A stretch of 64,000 nucleotides of DNA from Mesohalobacter salilacus (GTDB taxonomy: Bacteria > Bacteroidota > Bacteroidia > Flavobacteriales > Flavobacteriaceae): assembly GCA_003931895.1 (NCBI GenBank), contig RRZV01000043.1, positions 27,858 through 91,857 on the forward strand. Reading direction: 5' to 3'. Positions 1-10,166 of the stretch are shown one piece after another (position 1 is the stretch's first letter; each line of letters begins with the position of its first letter). The position numbers and the translations under genes were made by a program. The notes under the pieces were generated by a model that saw nothing but the letters and a program-made list of their open reading frames with translations, ran no database searches and was not told the DNA's origin.

Positions 1-2
1 AT

Positions 3-2039
3 ATAGCTTGGGATATTGATGATAATATTTTACTAGACCAATCTCATCCTGCCAACACTTTTATTAAAAAATATCACCATCAATGGTCGGCGTATAAAGA
101 CCGCTTTATTAAGTTTAATAATAAAAATTATTCTAGTGAGAAGTCTATAAGCATTATATCTTCCCAAAAAAATATTGGTCAGGCTAAAGCAGTCTCTAGA
201 ATCCTCAAAAACATCAATTCTGATAACAATACTAAAACAGCAATAGTACTAAATGATGAAAACTTGCTTTCACCTATTCTTAATAGTATACCAGATGATT
301 TACATGAAGTAAACATTACTATGGGGCTGTCATTAAATAAATCACCAATATCTGATTTTTTTACTTTAATCTTAGATCAACAGCTCAAGAAGGAGGAAAC
401 TTTGAGTCACGATTTAGTCAGTACGCTTTTACATCACAAGCTTCTAAATTATCAGTCTTCTAAAAATATTGATGCTGTTAAGTCTTACTTGTTGAATAAT
501 GGACTGTTAAAATATTCAATTAAAGAAATTAATCAGCTTTTTCAAAGTGATAATTTAGCTAAAAAAGTATTTAGCTGTCTAAAACATTTTAATAAACCTT
601 CTGATTTTTTAAGGACTGTTGTTGATTTTATATCAAGTTTGTTAGATGATCAAATTACTCCTTTTAAGCAATACCTTTTAGCCTACCAAAAAATATTTTT
701 AAACCTTAGAACTGTTTCAGAACTTAACCCCGAACTTAGTTTAATGGCACTAAAACTTCTGTTTAAGGATTATGAAAAATCTGAAAAGCTAAGTTTTAAA
801 GGAGAAAAACATAAAGGTCTTCAAATTATGGGAATGCTAGAATCTAGACTTTTGGATTTTGATAATGTTATATTCGTGTCTGTAAATGAAGGTGTAATTC
901 CAGCAGGGAAAACAGATAACAGCTATATCACATACGATTTAAAAAAACAATATGGCTTGCCAACTTATACCGAAAAGGACGCTATTTATGCCTATCATTT
1001 TTTTCGATTGATACAGCGTTCAAAAAATTGTTATATGATATATGATAGTGATCAATCAGGATTTAATAAGGGAGAAAGGAGTCGATTTTTGAGTTATTTA
1101 GAAGTCTTTAAATCCCCAAATCATAAATTGATTTCAAATGCATTTTCATTGTCTACAAGTCTAAAGCCTAAGGAAGCTATTACATTTAAAAAATCTGCAG
1201 AAGTTTTAGCAAAATTGAAAAAATTAGTAGAGCAAGGTCTTTCACCAACAGCTTTATCTGCTTATATCAGAAATCCTATTCAGTTTTATAAACGCTATGT
1301 GCTAGGGATAAAAGAGACCGAAAATTTCGAGGAAATATTAAATTATAAACACTTTGGGACAATAATTCATGAAAGTATCGAGGAACTCTACCCTTCCCAA
1401 AATCAATATTTAAATGAAGCTGACTTAGAATTACTTTGCAAAAAAACGCCTAATGTGCTACAGTCAAAATTTGAAAAGATATACAGTCAAGACGTTCATA
1501 AATTTGGCTCTAACCGTATTCAATACGAAATTGCTAAAGGCTCATTGCTACGTTTTCTAAATAAGGAAAAAGAGACATTAAAAAAATCGGATTTATTTAT
1601 ACAAGACATCGAAAAACCAGTAGAAAGTATTATAAAAATTAATAATCAAAACATTAAACTTAAAGGTCATATTGATAGAATTGATAAGTATAATAATGAA
1701 CTTAGAATTATAGATTTGAAAACAGGAAATGTACAACCCAAACATTTAAAATTTAATGACTATACTCAACTCATTTCTGATGATGAATACGCCAAAGCTT
1801 TTCAAATTCTTTTCTATGCTTTAGTGTATTCTAAAAACTATGATACAGATAATTTGAATGCTGGCATTATCAGTTTTAAAAACCTGAACCAATGGTTTAT
1901 GCCCTTAAACTTTGATGGAAAAACTACAATAAACCAGTCAATTTTAATAGAATTTGAACATTACCTTCATCAACTTATCAGTGAAATATTAGATCCTAAT
2001 ATTCCATTTAAAGAAAAAGATGTTAATTTTGAGTCATGA
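3..2039 (+). CDS. AddB-like PD-(D/E)XK nuclease family protein (5' end missing)
   Basis: The frame is open from the first bases of the window, so the gene starts upstream. A TTG at 264 is only an internal codon. The C-terminal third carries a RecB/Cas4-type nuclease fold: a conserved HFGTIIHESIEELY stretch (DNA about 1350-1391), GHIDRID (about 1665-1685) and IIDLKTG (about 1706-1726), which supply the Asp and D-x-K catalytic residues. The middle part (DFDNVIFVSVNEGVIP, about 855-902) resembles the inactivated helicase-like region of AddB-type subunits. This suggests double-strand-break end processing together with an AddA-like helicase that would lie outside the window. The stop overlaps the recJ start by 4 bp (ATGA), so the two are probably translationally coupled. 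I see no C-terminal cysteine cluster like the Fe-S cluster of Bacillus AddB. Confidence 0.8.
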   Translation: MAWDIDDNILLDQSHPANTFIKKYHHQWSAYKDRFIKFNNKNYSSEKSISIISSQKNIGQAKAVSRILKNINSDNNTKTAIVLNDENLLSPILNSIPDDLHEVNITMGLSLNKSPISDFFTLILDQQLKKEETLSHDLVSTLLHHKLLNYQSSKNIDAVKSYLLNNGLLKYSIKEINQLFQSDNLAKKVFSCLKHFNKPSDFLRTVVDFISSLLDDQITPFKQYLLAYQKIFLNLRTVSELNPELSLMALKLLFKDYEKSEKLSFKGEKHKGLQIMGMLESRLLDFDNVIFVSVNEGVIPAGKTDNSYITYDLKKQYGLPTYTEKDAIYAYHFFRLIQRSKNCYMIYDSDQSGFNKGERSRFLSYLEVFKSPNHKLISNAFSLSTSLKPKEAITFKKSAEVLAKLKKLVEQGLSPTALSAYIRNPIQFYKRYVLGIKETENFEEILNYKHFGTIIHESIEELYPSQNQYLNEADLELLCKKTPNVLQSKFEKIYSQDVHKFGSNRIQYEIAKGSLLRFLNKEKETLKKSDLFIQDIEKPVESIIKINNQNIKLKGHIDRIDKYNNELRIIDLKTGNVQPKHLKFNDYTQLISDDEYAKAFQILFYALVYSKNYDTDNLNAGIISFKNLNQWFMPLNFDGKTTINQSILIEFEHYLHQLISEILDPNIPFKEKDVNFES

Positions 2040-3745
2040 TTTGGACTCAAAAAGCATTACCTGAAACTTCTGACGTCGATTCGCTCGTAGAATGTTTAAA
2101 AGCTTCTAGACCTATTGCAAGTTTGCTGGTTCAAAGAGGCATCAAAACCTTCGATGAAGCCAAAGCTTTTTTTAGGCCAGATTTATCTCATCTTCACGAC
2201 CCTTTCTTAATGAAAGATATGGATAAAGCTGTGAATCGTATAAACCAAGCCATTCAAAATCATGAAAACATACTCGTTTATGGTGATTATGATGTTGATG
2301 GCACCACAAGCGTGGCTTTGGTTTATAGTTATTTAAAGGACATCCATAATTCGACCTTAGCCTATATTCCAGATCGTTACAAAGAAGGCTACGGTCTTTC
2401 CAAAACCGGTATTGACTATGCTAAATCTAAAAATGCAAGCTTAATTATTTGCTTAGATTGTGGCATAAAAGCCATAGACAAAGTTGAATACGCCAACAGA
2501 TTAGGGGTAGATATTATTATTTGTGACCACCACAGGCCTGGGAAAAACATTCCGGATGCTATAGCTGTTTTAGACCCAAAACAAGATGACTGTCATTATC
2601 CATACGACGAGCTATGTGGTTGTGGTATCGGATTTAAACTTTTACAAGCACTTCACCAAAAAGCCAACAAAAACTTTAAGATGCTAATTCCTTATTTGGA
2701 TTTAGTTGCAACAGCAATTGGTTCAGATATCGTTCCTATTACTGGTGAAAACAGAATATTGGCCTATCATGGACTTCACGTTTTAAATCAAAATCCAAGA
2801 CCTGGATTTAAGGCAATTATGAACATTGCTAAAAAAGATCAATTCAGTATTACTGATGTCGTCTTTATAATTGGACCACGAATTAATGCTGCTGGCCGAA
2901 TGGAACACGGTTTACACGCTGTAAATTTATTGACAGAGACCAATTTAAGTGAAGCACAAGAAAAAGCAAAAACCATTAATGACTTCAATTTAGAACGCCG
3001 CGATACCGATAAAATGATAACACAAGAGGCCTTAAAACAAATTAAAGCTCTAAAAGAAGAAGATAGAAAAACGACGGTAGTTTATCACGAGTCATGGCAT
3101 AAAGGGGTGATTGGTATTGTAGCTTCTCGGCTAACAGAAACCTATTACAGGCCAACTCTAGTGTTTACAAAAAGTGGAGAGTATTTAGCCGCTTCTGCAC
3201 GATCAGTATACGGATTTGATATTTACAATGCCTTAGAAGCCAGCTCAGAACTTATAGAACAATTTGGCGGACATAAATACGCCGCAGGATTAACCATCAA
3301 AGAAGAAAACTACGACGTTTTTAAGCAAAAATTTGACGATGTAGTTTCAGAACAAATTGAAGACCATCAGCTTATCAAAAAACAAATTTATGATACTGAA
3401 CTTGAGCTAAAAGATATCACCCCTAAATTTTATAGAATACTCAAGCAATTTGCGCCTTTTGGTCCAGGCAATATGAGACCAGTCTTTAGGTTTAACGGTC
3501 TTCAAGATACAGGATTTGCTAAAGGTGTAGGAAAAGAAAAAGAACATTTAAAATGTAAACTTTTCAAAGATAAAGACCCCTTTAAAATTGATGGTATTGG
3601 CTTTAATTTAGGTCAAAAATTAAAACACTTAGATCAAAAATCAAAAATTGATGTGTTGGCTACAATAGATGAAAATGAATGGAATAATCAAGTCAGTTTG
3701 CAACTTAAAATCAAAGATTTAAAACCACATATGCTAAATGCTTAG
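2036..3745 (+). CDS. recJ: single-stranded-DNA-specific exonuclease RecJ
   Basis: A 5'-3' ssDNA exonuclease of the DHH superfamily, acting in recombination, mismatch and excision repair. Visible DHH motifs are YGDYDVDGTTSVALVY (residues about 82-97), LDCGIKA, CDHHRPG (about 163-169) and GPRINAAGRMEHG in the DHHA1 linker region. GGHKYAAGLTI (about 411) is the conserved DHHA1 loop, and a C-terminal OB-like region follows. At 569 aa the length is normal for Bacteroidota RecJ. The start overlaps the upstream nuclease gene by 4 bp, giving a DNA-repair pair in one transcript. Confidence 0.96.
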   Translation: MIWTQKALPETSDVDSLVECLKASRPIASLLVQRGIKTFDEAKAFFRPDLSHLHDPFLMKDMDKAVNRINQAIQNHENILVYGDYDVDGTTSVALVYSYLKDIHNSTLAYIPDRYKEGYGLSKTGIDYAKSKNASLIICLDCGIKAIDKVEYANRLGVDIIICDHHRPGKNIPDAIAVLDPKQDDCHYPYDELCGCGIGFKLLQALHQKANKNFKMLIPYLDLVATAIGSDIVPITGENRILAYHGLHVLNQNPRPGFKAIMNIAKKDQFSITDVVFIIGPRINAAGRMEHGLHAVNLLTETNLSEAQEKAKTINDFNLERRDTDKMITQEALKQIKALKEEDRKTTVVYHESWHKGVIGIVASRLTETYYRPTLVFTKSGEYLAASARSVYGFDIYNALEASSELIEQFGGHKYAAGLTIKEENYDVFKQKFDDVVSEQIEDHQLIKKQIYDTELELKDITPKFYRILKQFAPFGPGNMRPVFRFNGLQDTGFAKGVGKEKEHLKCKLFKDKDPFKIDGIGFNLGQKLKHLDQKSKIDVLATIDENEWNNQVSLQLKIKDLKPHMLNA

Positions 3746-3785
3746 CCAAAAATCAGTAATTTAGTTATAGAAAAAAGTTTGATTT

Positions 3786-4481
3786 ATGCTTGAAGATATT
3801 TTTTCAGCAATTCCATTAGGAATATTTCTAGCATTTATGTTAGGGCCTGTTTTCTTTGTATTGCTTGAAACAGCGGCAATAAAGGGTTTTAGAGCTGCTC
3901 TAGCTTTTGATATTGGCGTGTTGATTGCCGATGCTGTTTTTTTAATTATCGCTTATTTTGGAACCAATCCTTTACTCAATCGTCTTAAAGACGATCCAGC
4001 ACTTTATATTTTTGGAGGAACAGTTTTACTGACTTATGGTATTATTACTTTTATCAAAGTCAAACGCACCACAATTACACCCGCTACTTTTGAATTTCAA
4101 AAACTTAAAAACAGCGACTATATTCAAATTGCAGTCAAAGGATTTTTACTCAATTTTATCAACATTGGTGTTTTGGGGTTTTGGCTGGGTTTAATCATTA
4201 TTTTTGGTCCAGGTCTAGAGATGCAACCCTTTAGATTGATCACCTTTTTCTCTACAATTTTAGCGACCTATTTAGTCGTTGATATTTGTAAGATTTTACT
4301 GGCTAAAACTTTAAAACATAAACTCACACCAACTCGAATCGCCATCTCTAAAAAAATTATCAGTATTCTTATAATAGTATTCGGTGTTATACTAATTATA
4401 AGAGGGATTGCGCCGAAACAAGTTTCAAAAATTGAACAAAAAGTAGAAGACCAAATTCATATAGAAACAGACTCTCTTTAG
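3786..4481 (+). CDS. LysE-family transporter
   Basis: A 231-aa inner-membrane protein with about six hydrophobic segments. The N-terminus (IPLGIFLAFMLGPVFFVLLE) has the Gly-Pro-containing first helix typical of the LysE/RhtB exporter superfamily, which exports amino acids and related small molecules. A hydrophilic loop of about 30 residues after the third helix and a charged C-terminal tail are also visible. The substrate cannot be predicted. It follows recJ after 40 bp and may share its transcript. It converges on the DASS carrier gene with only 4 bp between the stop codons. Confidence 0.82.
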   Translation: MLEDIFSAIPLGIFLAFMLGPVFFVLLETAAIKGFRAALAFDIGVLIADAVFLIIAYFGTNPLLNRLKDDPALYIFGGTVLLTYGIITFIKVKRTTITPATFEFQKLKNSDYIQIAVKGFLLNFINIGVLGFWLGLIIIFGPGLEMQPFRLITFFSTILATYLVVDICKILLAKTLKHKLTPTRIAISKKIISILIIVFGVILIIRGIAPKQVSKIEQKVEDQIHIETDSL

Positions 4482-4485
4482 AAAA

Positions 4486-5952
4486 TTATTTTAAAGATTT
4501 AGGAAAATTTAAGTTGTCTAAGCCAAATATCTCTGGCATAATAAAGTAAACTGCAAGCGTAATAATGATAATGGAAATGATATTCATTAAGAACCCTTTT
4601 TTGACCATATCAGATACCTTAAGATAACCCGAACCAAACACGATAGCATTGGGTGGCGTGGCAACGGGCAACATAAACGCGCATGACGCCGAAAGAGTCA
4701 CGGCTATCATGATTAAAAAAGGATGCATGTCAAAACTCAATGCTACTGGAGACAAGATAGGAAGTAGCATAGCCGTTGTAGCAAGATTAGAAGTCACTTC
4801 CGTTAAAAAATTGACCATCGCAGCAACAATCAATACAAACACAATTACAACGACACCCTCAAAAACAGTAATTTGGCTAGCAATCCAATTTGCTAGACCT
4901 GTTTCTGTAAAACCCTTAGCTAACGCCATACCTCCACCAAATAAAATGATGATGCCCCAAGGAATTTTAACTGCTTCTTCCCAAGTTAAAAGCTTTTGAC
5001 CTTTTTCATTTTTAGAAGGAATTAAAAACAACAATACCGCAGCTGAAATCGCAATAATAGTATCATCTATACCTGGAATAATGTTTTGAATTAAACTTCT
5101 AAAAATCCAGCCTAAAGCCGCGAGTAAAAATACTACACCGACCATTTTTTCTTCGTAGGATAAATGGCCTAATTTGTTAATCATCTCTTGTATTTGATGC
5201 TTTCCACCTGTAAATTTCAAGTTTTTAAGTTTAAAAGCAACCGATGTTAAATACTTCCAGCAAATAAATAACAACAACATAGACACAGGAAATGCAAAAG
5301 TCATCCACTCAAAAAAACCAATTTTGATATCGTATAAATTTTCTAAAACTCCTGCTAAAACCAAGTTAGGTGGCGTTCCTATTAACGTGCTGATACCACC
5401 TATTGATGCACTGTAGGCAATAGATAGCATCAAAGCTTTAGAAAAATAAGTATTGGTTTCTTGATTATCTTGATTTTGCTCAAAAATTTGATTAGTGATC
5501 GCAATGGCAATAGGCAACATCATAACAGTTGTTGCCGTATTGGATATCCACATCGATAAAAATGCAGTCGCCAACATAAACCCCAAGATTAATAAAGAGG
5601 CTTTTGAACCAATTGTTTTAATAATATACAATGCTATGCGCTTGTGTAAATTCCAACGTTCTATAGCAACAGCTAAAATAAAACCACCAACATATAAAAA
5701 TACAAATTTATGGCCGTATTGGGCTGTGGTTTCAGATAGCTTCAACACATTAAATATGGGAAATAAAATAATAGGAATCAAAGCCGTCACGGCAATAGGC
5801 ACGACTTCAAAAATCCACCAAATGGCCATCCAAAGTGTAATGCCAAGTAGCATAAACGCATTTGTTTCAAGACCTTCTGGCGGTTTTATTATTAAAAAAA
5901 TGATAAAAACCAAAGGGCCTAAAAGCTTAAATATGTATGCCTTAACTTTCAC
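4486..5952 (-). CDS. DASS/SLC13-family sodium:dicarboxylate carrier
   Basis: A 488-aa polytopic membrane protein. The divalent anion:sodium symporter signature is present twice as Ser-Asn/Thr hairpins: SNTATTVMMLPIAIAI in the first half and EVTSNLATTAMLLPIL in the second. TPPNLVLAG and TPPNAIVFGSG lie nearby, as in VcINDY-type succinate/citrate carriers. The likely substrates are C4 dicarboxylates or related anions, with sodium. The start is a GTG at 5952, directly abutting the porin stop at 5953. It is the last gene of the minus-strand operon, so it may import the dicarboxylate or acidic products released by the peptidases encoded upstream. Confidence 0.9.
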   Translation of the reverse strand: MKVKAYIFKLLGPLVFIIFLIIKPPEGLETNAFMLLGITLWMAIWWIFEVVPIAVTALIPIILFPIFNVLKLSETTAQYGHKFVFLYVGGFILAVAIERWNLHKRIALYIIKTIGSKASLLILGFMLATAFLSMWISNTATTVMMLPIAIAITNQIFEQNQDNQETNTYFSKALMLSIAYSASIGGISTLIGTPPNLVLAGVLENLYDIKIGFFEWMTFAFPVSMLLLFICWKYLTSVAFKLKNLKFTGGKHQIQEMINKLGHLSYEEKMVGVVFLLAALGWIFRSLIQNIIPGIDDTIIAISAAVLLFLIPSKNEKGQKLLTWEEAVKIPWGIIILFGGGMALAKGFTETGLANWIASQITVFEGVVVIVFVLIVAAMVNFLTEVTSNLATTAMLLPILSPVALSFDMHPFLIMIAVTLSASCAFMLPVATPPNAIVFGSGYLKVSDMVKKGFLMNIISIIIITLAVYFIMPEIFGLDNLNFPKSLK

Positions 5953-7233
5953 TTAAAGCGCAATGTGAAAGATGAGTTCAAATTGATTAATGGCTTCTCC
6001 CATTACAGGGTCAATTCTAGAATATGAGGCTTGTATTTTCAATGCATTTTCATAGAAGTACTTTGATACACCAAGAGTAGTCGCATCTATTTCAGTTAAT
6101 ACAGATCCTGCGAAAGTTTCAAATTCTGGTGTTGTTGTTTCGTACCTGGCATCAAAGCTAAAACCACTTTTTGTTAAATAACCCAATTGAAAATTATAAC
6201 TATCTCCTAAAGCTAAAAATTCGCTAATTTGTTGTGGTCTGAGTATTTCTGTTGCAGATTCGTCAACATATGTAATGTCAATATTTGTAGCTGTAGTGTT
6301 GGCATATTCTGCTAAAAATGAAAAGCCTTTATACTTTAAAAGTAAATCTGTGTAAAGTTGTCTGTAATCAGGGAGATTATTATTTCCGTTTTCATCAAAA
6401 AGGAAAAAGTCACCATGGCTCTCGCCCACGGAACCGCTGGCACCATCGTTTTGGCTACCGGCAATACCAAGTACAAATTTGAGTTTATCTTCTCTTTTTA
6501 AATCAACACTGGTTATTTCATTGCCTGGCTTAAAGAACCCGAGTGGATAGATGTCCAAACGACCGCCAATTTTTATACCACCGATGTCAGAATCTCTAGA
6601 GTCCTCGCCAAAAGAATTTCTACCATCTCCAGAAGTTAAAGCCGCCATAGGAGCAATACCGAATGATTCTCCTAATTTAAATTGAGATTCTACAAATACC
6701 CCAAATTCACGCCCGGTTTTTGACAGGTTTTGACTTAAAAAACTTCGATTTACAAATTGTAATCTGTCTTCTCTGTATAACATTTCTCGGTTATTCACAA
6801 AGGTTTGCTTCTGTCCGAAACTTAATTTTAATTCCTCTATAGGGTGATAGGCTATCCAAGCATCCATCAAAGGATTTGTTAAACTAAAATCTAATTGAAC
6901 AAAAAAGGACACTTTTTCTTTTAAAGCTGCACCATCAAATTGAAGGAATGTACGCTTAGATCTAAATTGATCGACATCCTCTAAACCGTCTACTGTTTCT
7001 TTAAAATAACCAGGTTGGATAAACCCCGTAACGTTAAAAAGGTAATCGCCTTCGTTAAAAGAAAAATTTAAACCGCTACCTAAGCTGTAATTGGCAAAGT
7101 TTCTTTCAGTTTTTGATTCTGAGTCAGGATCTTCTTCTACAAATTCATCTTGGGCAACAACAGAATTTGCCGTACCAATACAAAAAGCGAGGATTAAAAA
7201 TTGGATTGTGTTTATGTTTATGAATCGTTTCAT
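5953..7233 (-). CDS. OprP/OprO-like outer-membrane porin
   Basis: A 426-aa protein with a signal peptide ending near VVAQDE, then an acidic linker and alternating amphipathic strands. It ends in an aromatic/hydrophobic C-terminus (QFELIFHIAL), as expected for an outer-membrane barrel. The early region (FNVTGFIQPGYFKE, then RSKRTFLQFDGAALKEKVSF and a VQLDFS strand) matches the phosphate-selective porin O/P family pattern. Family members form anion-selective channels, but the name does not prove phosphate specificity. It lies 21 bp downstream of the M14 peptidase gene and abuts the DASS carrier, so a role in admitting acidic peptides or organic acids is inferred. It is a diverged paralogue of the porin at 8786-10150. 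Confidence 0.85.
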   Translation of the reverse strand: MKRFININTIQFLILAFCIGTANSVVAQDEFVEEDPDSESKTERNFANYSLGSGLNFSFNEGDYLFNVTGFIQPGYFKETVDGLEDVDQFRSKRTFLQFDGAALKEKVSFFVQLDFSLTNPLMDAWIAYHPIEELKLSFGQKQTFVNNREMLYREDRLQFVNRSFLSQNLSKTGREFGVFVESQFKLGESFGIAPMAALTSGDGRNSFGEDSRDSDIGGIKIGGRLDIYPLGFFKPGNEITSVDLKREDKLKFVLGIAGSQNDGASGSVGESHGDFFLFDENGNNNLPDYRQLYTDLLLKYKGFSFLAEYANTTATNIDITYVDESATEILRPQQISEFLALGDSYNFQLGYLTKSGFSFDARYETTTPEFETFAGSVLTEIDATTLGVSKYFYENALKIQASYSRIDPVMGEAINQFELIFHIAL

Positions 7234-7254
7234 ATCGATTTAGTTTTATTGCGC

Positions 7255-8784
7255 TTAGTTTATTAATCTATATATGGGTAAAGTTTCTCCTTTTTTGGTT
7301 TCTAAAACACCAAAACTCACAAAACTATTTGGAGCTTCTGGTTCTAGTATAACGCTAGCAAGATTTGCTCGGCGTTGATCCATCATAATAATTGTGGTTC
7401 CTTTTGGAAAGGTTTTTTCTTCCTTTACCAAATTGACCCCAACTGTTTGTAATTTCATTTTTTCATATCGTATAGGTTTTCTCCAATAAGAATCTACCAC
7501 ATACTTTTCAATTTTAAAGCTCTTTTCTTCTTCTAAGACTTGAACTTCTATACCTAAAGTTTCTAATTTTTCAATAAGGTCTGTTCTGTTGGCATCTATG
7601 ATATAAGCTTTAGGTCTTGATCGGGTTAGCTTGGGTTTTGCCTTCCAAGCATCGCGAATGGTCATTTCAAATTCTACATATTCAGCTGCACTTACATCAA
7701 TAAATTTGACACTATCTTTATAAACACCTCTTTCATAATCTACAACAACCTTATTATTTTGTTTAGTTGCTTTTTTGATTTCATTTTTTACAAGTTGAAC
7801 ATTTTCTGCAGCTGTTCTTAAATACGACATAGCAATAAGAAAGCTAGAATGGATTCTTCTTTTGAATGAAGTCCTTCCCAAAGCAACACCTCTAATTTCA
7901 ACAAGTGTTGAAATAGTGTTGGTTAATGCGTTATTCGTTGCACTGGATCTGGCGCTTATAGAGCCTTGATTGATGTGTATTTCCCCATAATGTTTACGAG
8001 ATGATATGTAAGGGTGATGGGTGTAATCATGTTCATCTAAAACCTGTCTTGTATTTTCAACAAAAAGTTCATTAGTGAGCGTCCTTAAGTTTTGAGGAAT
8101 ATTAAGATTTCCACTGTATAAAAACATGGCATCGTACATATTGGTTACCCCAAAATCTCCCATTCTGGCATAATCTCTTCGGTAGGGTCTATACTCATGA
8201 AAATCTACGGCAACTTCTGGATTGAATTTAGCAAAAGCTTTCTTCAAAATTACAGTCTCCGGCGCCATAAGTTTGGTTTGATCTCTATTCAGATCAAGCC
8301 CGTTGGCGGCATACCTGTTGTTTTTTAAGTAACCGTCTATGTTGGCCATTGGGATTACAGCCAACTCTACATTTTCTAATATGTCTGCATAACTCTCACC
8401 ATTAAGTAGCCGATCTAATAAATATAACAAAGACTCTGTACTGGCTGGTTCATTGCCGTGAAGACCGCCTTGCATCCAAACTTTTATTTTTTCTTTATCG
8501 TTAGGCGTAGTCAATATTACCATAGGAATGTCTCTTCCTTTTTGACTTTTACCGATAAAAGACATTGAAATTTTGTCTGAATGATTGTCCGCAAGATTAT
8601 CAAGAAAACTGAGTAATTCTTCATAATTCGTATATCCTCTTTTCTTTTGTAAAGCAGGTGTAGTCTCAAGGACTTGATCAGGATTAGGAAAGAACTTTTC
8701 GGTTATTTTTTTGGATTGCGGATTCAGTTGGGCGTTAGTTGTAAAACCAACCAAAACACATAATATGATCACTATATTTTTCAT
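7255..8784 (-). CDS. M14-family zinc carboxypeptidase
   Basis: A 509-aa secreted or periplasmic peptidase with a signal peptide (cleavage near TNA-QLN). The M14 core is complete: GGLHGNEPASTES supplies the zinc His and Glu (residues about 110-122), NGLDLNRD the substrate-binding Asn-Arg, VDFHEYRPY the third zinc ligand, and LVEIRGVALG the catalytic Glu. A C-terminal beta-rich region of about 180 residues (from about 330) has no family I can name. The protein would trim C-terminal residues from peptides. It lies in an operon 1 bp after the upstream porin gene and 21 bp before the downstream one, next to an isoaspartyl dipeptidase gene. The specificity is unknown. Confidence 0.92.
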   Translation of the reverse strand: MKNIVIILCVLVGFTTNAQLNPQSKKITEKFFPNPDQVLETTPALQKKRGYTNYEELLSFLDNLADNHSDKISMSFIGKSQKGRDIPMVILTTPNDKEKIKVWMQGGLHGNEPASTESLLYLLDRLLNGESYADILENVELAVIPMANIDGYLKNNRYAANGLDLNRDQTKLMAPETVILKKAFAKFNPEVAVDFHEYRPYRRDYARMGDFGVTNMYDAMFLYSGNLNIPQNLRTLTNELFVENTRQVLDEHDYTHHPYISSRKHYGEIHINQGSISARSSATNNALTNTISTLVEIRGVALGRTSFKRRIHSSFLIAMSYLRTAAENVQLVKNEIKKATKQNNKVVVDYERGVYKDSVKFIDVSAAEYVEFEMTIRDAWKAKPKLTRSRPKAYIIDANRTDLIEKLETLGIEVQVLEEEKSFKIEKYVVDSYWRKPIRYEKMKLQTVGVNLVKEEKTFPKGTTIIMMDQRRANLASVILEPEAPNSFVSFGVLETKKGETLPIYRLIN

Positions 8785-8785
8785 C

Positions 8786-10150
8786 TTAAAATGCTAAGGT
8801 TAAAATTAGTCTAAAGATTTGTTCATCACCAGGAAGCTTTTCGCCTTGGTTGTCATTAATGCCGTCTTCACCAGCGTTCACCCATGTATAGGAAGCTTGA
8901 ATTTTAGCGCCGTAACTTCTGTTTAAATACTTACTTACACCGATGGTATAATAATCTGGTCTGTTGTAGAAGGTGGCGTTATTTAGAAATGAAAATCTAT
9001 CAGCGTTGATATGGGTATATCTGGCATCTACAGAAAAACCATTTTTAAACAAATAGCCTCCTTGAATATTGTAAGCTTCACCCAACATCATTTGTCGTCT
9101 GGCATATTCCTGAGGAGTAAAATCTCTAAATTCATCAGATGTTGGTGAGACTCTACCTCTAAATCTATCGGTTAAAACATTGATATCATCACCAAATATG
9201 TCGTTCCTAAGGTTGATATCATTTGGAATATCTGCAAAACTCTTGTGATATTCACCTATTACTGAAAAGCCTTTGTATTTGAACATGAAGTCTATACCAA
9301 ATTTACCATAATCAGGAAGCCTTTCTTCTCCATCATCTAGCATGCCATTACCATTTATATCATTGAGATAAAAAATTCTGCCACTATTTCTACCCCTCCT
9401 ACTACTTATTCCGTCGTTGTAGTTTATAGTAGCCCCTACAACTAATTTTGGGGTAAGCTCTCGTACAACATCGGCTTGTCTAAATTGACCGAAATTGGTA
9501 AAAAGACCAAAAGGTAAAAAGTCCAGACGGGCGCCATATTTTAAACCTCCTCGATCATTTGTAAAAGCATTGGCTCCGTCTCCGTTTGTAACGGTTATAT
9601 AAGGCTTAAGATAGGTTCCTCTACCTGTTCTGAACGATCCTTTTGCGAAAAAACCGAATTCACGAATACTTGCAAAAGCAGAGGTCAATCTACTACGTTC
9701 TGGTAACTGCAATGAATAAGAATTCATAAAAAGCTCTCGATTATCTGTGTATGTAGCTCGTTGCCCAAAAATAAATTCTATTCGCCTGGCAATTTTATAT
9801 GATATATAGGCATCTAAAAGAAAGCTATTGATGTCTCTTTCGGCTTCGTCTGCTCCAGCCAAATCTACCTGAAACCTGTATCCAAACCTTTCATTTGCAG
9901 ATTTCCCAGAGAGCCTAACACGTAATCTTCTCATTCTAAACCTGTCCCCGCTTGATTGGTCAGAACCCTCATAGATTTCTGAATCGAAATAGGGTTGTAT
10001 ATACCCCTCTATTTTCATCGTACTGCCATTGGAATTTGTGAAACTATAGCCTTCACCAAAGTTATATGAACTCAAACGGGTATTTTGAGCAAAACTTTCT
10101 AAAAAGCCCATTATTACAATAACAGTAACAATAATTTTGAATACTTTCAT
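8786..10150 (-). CDS. OprP/OprO-like outer-membrane porin
   Basis: I place the start at ATG 10150. The longer frame to 10177 begins with TTG and would add nine residues in front of an ordinary signal peptide (MKVFKIIVTVIVIMGFLESF). Strands such as MKIEGYIQPYFDSEIYEG and RFRMRRLRVRLSGKS match the porin O/P family, and the chain ends in FRLILTLAF. A short acidic insert (LNDINGNGMLDDGEERLPDY) resembles a calcium-binding loop and recurs in weaker form in the other porin. It starts 16 bp after the isoaspartyl dipeptidase stop. Two different porins in one operon suggest uptake of more than one anionic substrate, or passage of long acidic chains. Confidence 0.85.
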   Translation of the reverse strand: MKVFKIIVTVIVIMGFLESFAQNTRLSSYNFGEGYSFTNSNGSTMKIEGYIQPYFDSEIYEGSDQSSGDRFRMRRLRVRLSGKSANERFGYRFQVDLAGADEAERDINSFLLDAYISYKIARRIEFIFGQRATYTDNRELFMNSYSLQLPERSRLTSAFASIREFGFFAKGSFRTGRGTYLKPYITVTNGDGANAFTNDRGGLKYGARLDFLPFGLFTNFGQFRQADVVRELTPKLVVGATINYNDGISSRRGRNSGRIFYLNDINGNGMLDDGEERLPDYGKFGIDFMFKYKGFSVIGEYHKSFADIPNDINLRNDIFGDDINVLTDRFRGRVSPTSDEFRDFTPQEYARRQMMLGEAYNIQGGYLFKNGFSVDARYTHINADRFSFLNNATFYNRPDYYTIGVSKYLNRSYGAKIQASYTWVNAGEDGINDNQGEKLPGDEQIFRLILTLAF

Positions 10151-10166
10151 ATTAATAAGTGTTATA

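Noticed and set aside
264..266. TTG as start of the first gene
   Set aside because: The frame is open back to the first bases of the window and encodes plausible protein, so the gene is truncated at the edge and TTG is internal.
5953..10150. Phosphate-specific role for the two OprP/OprO-like porins
   Set aside because: The family name alone does not give specificity, and the operon contains peptidases and dicarboxylate carriers rather than phosphate genes.
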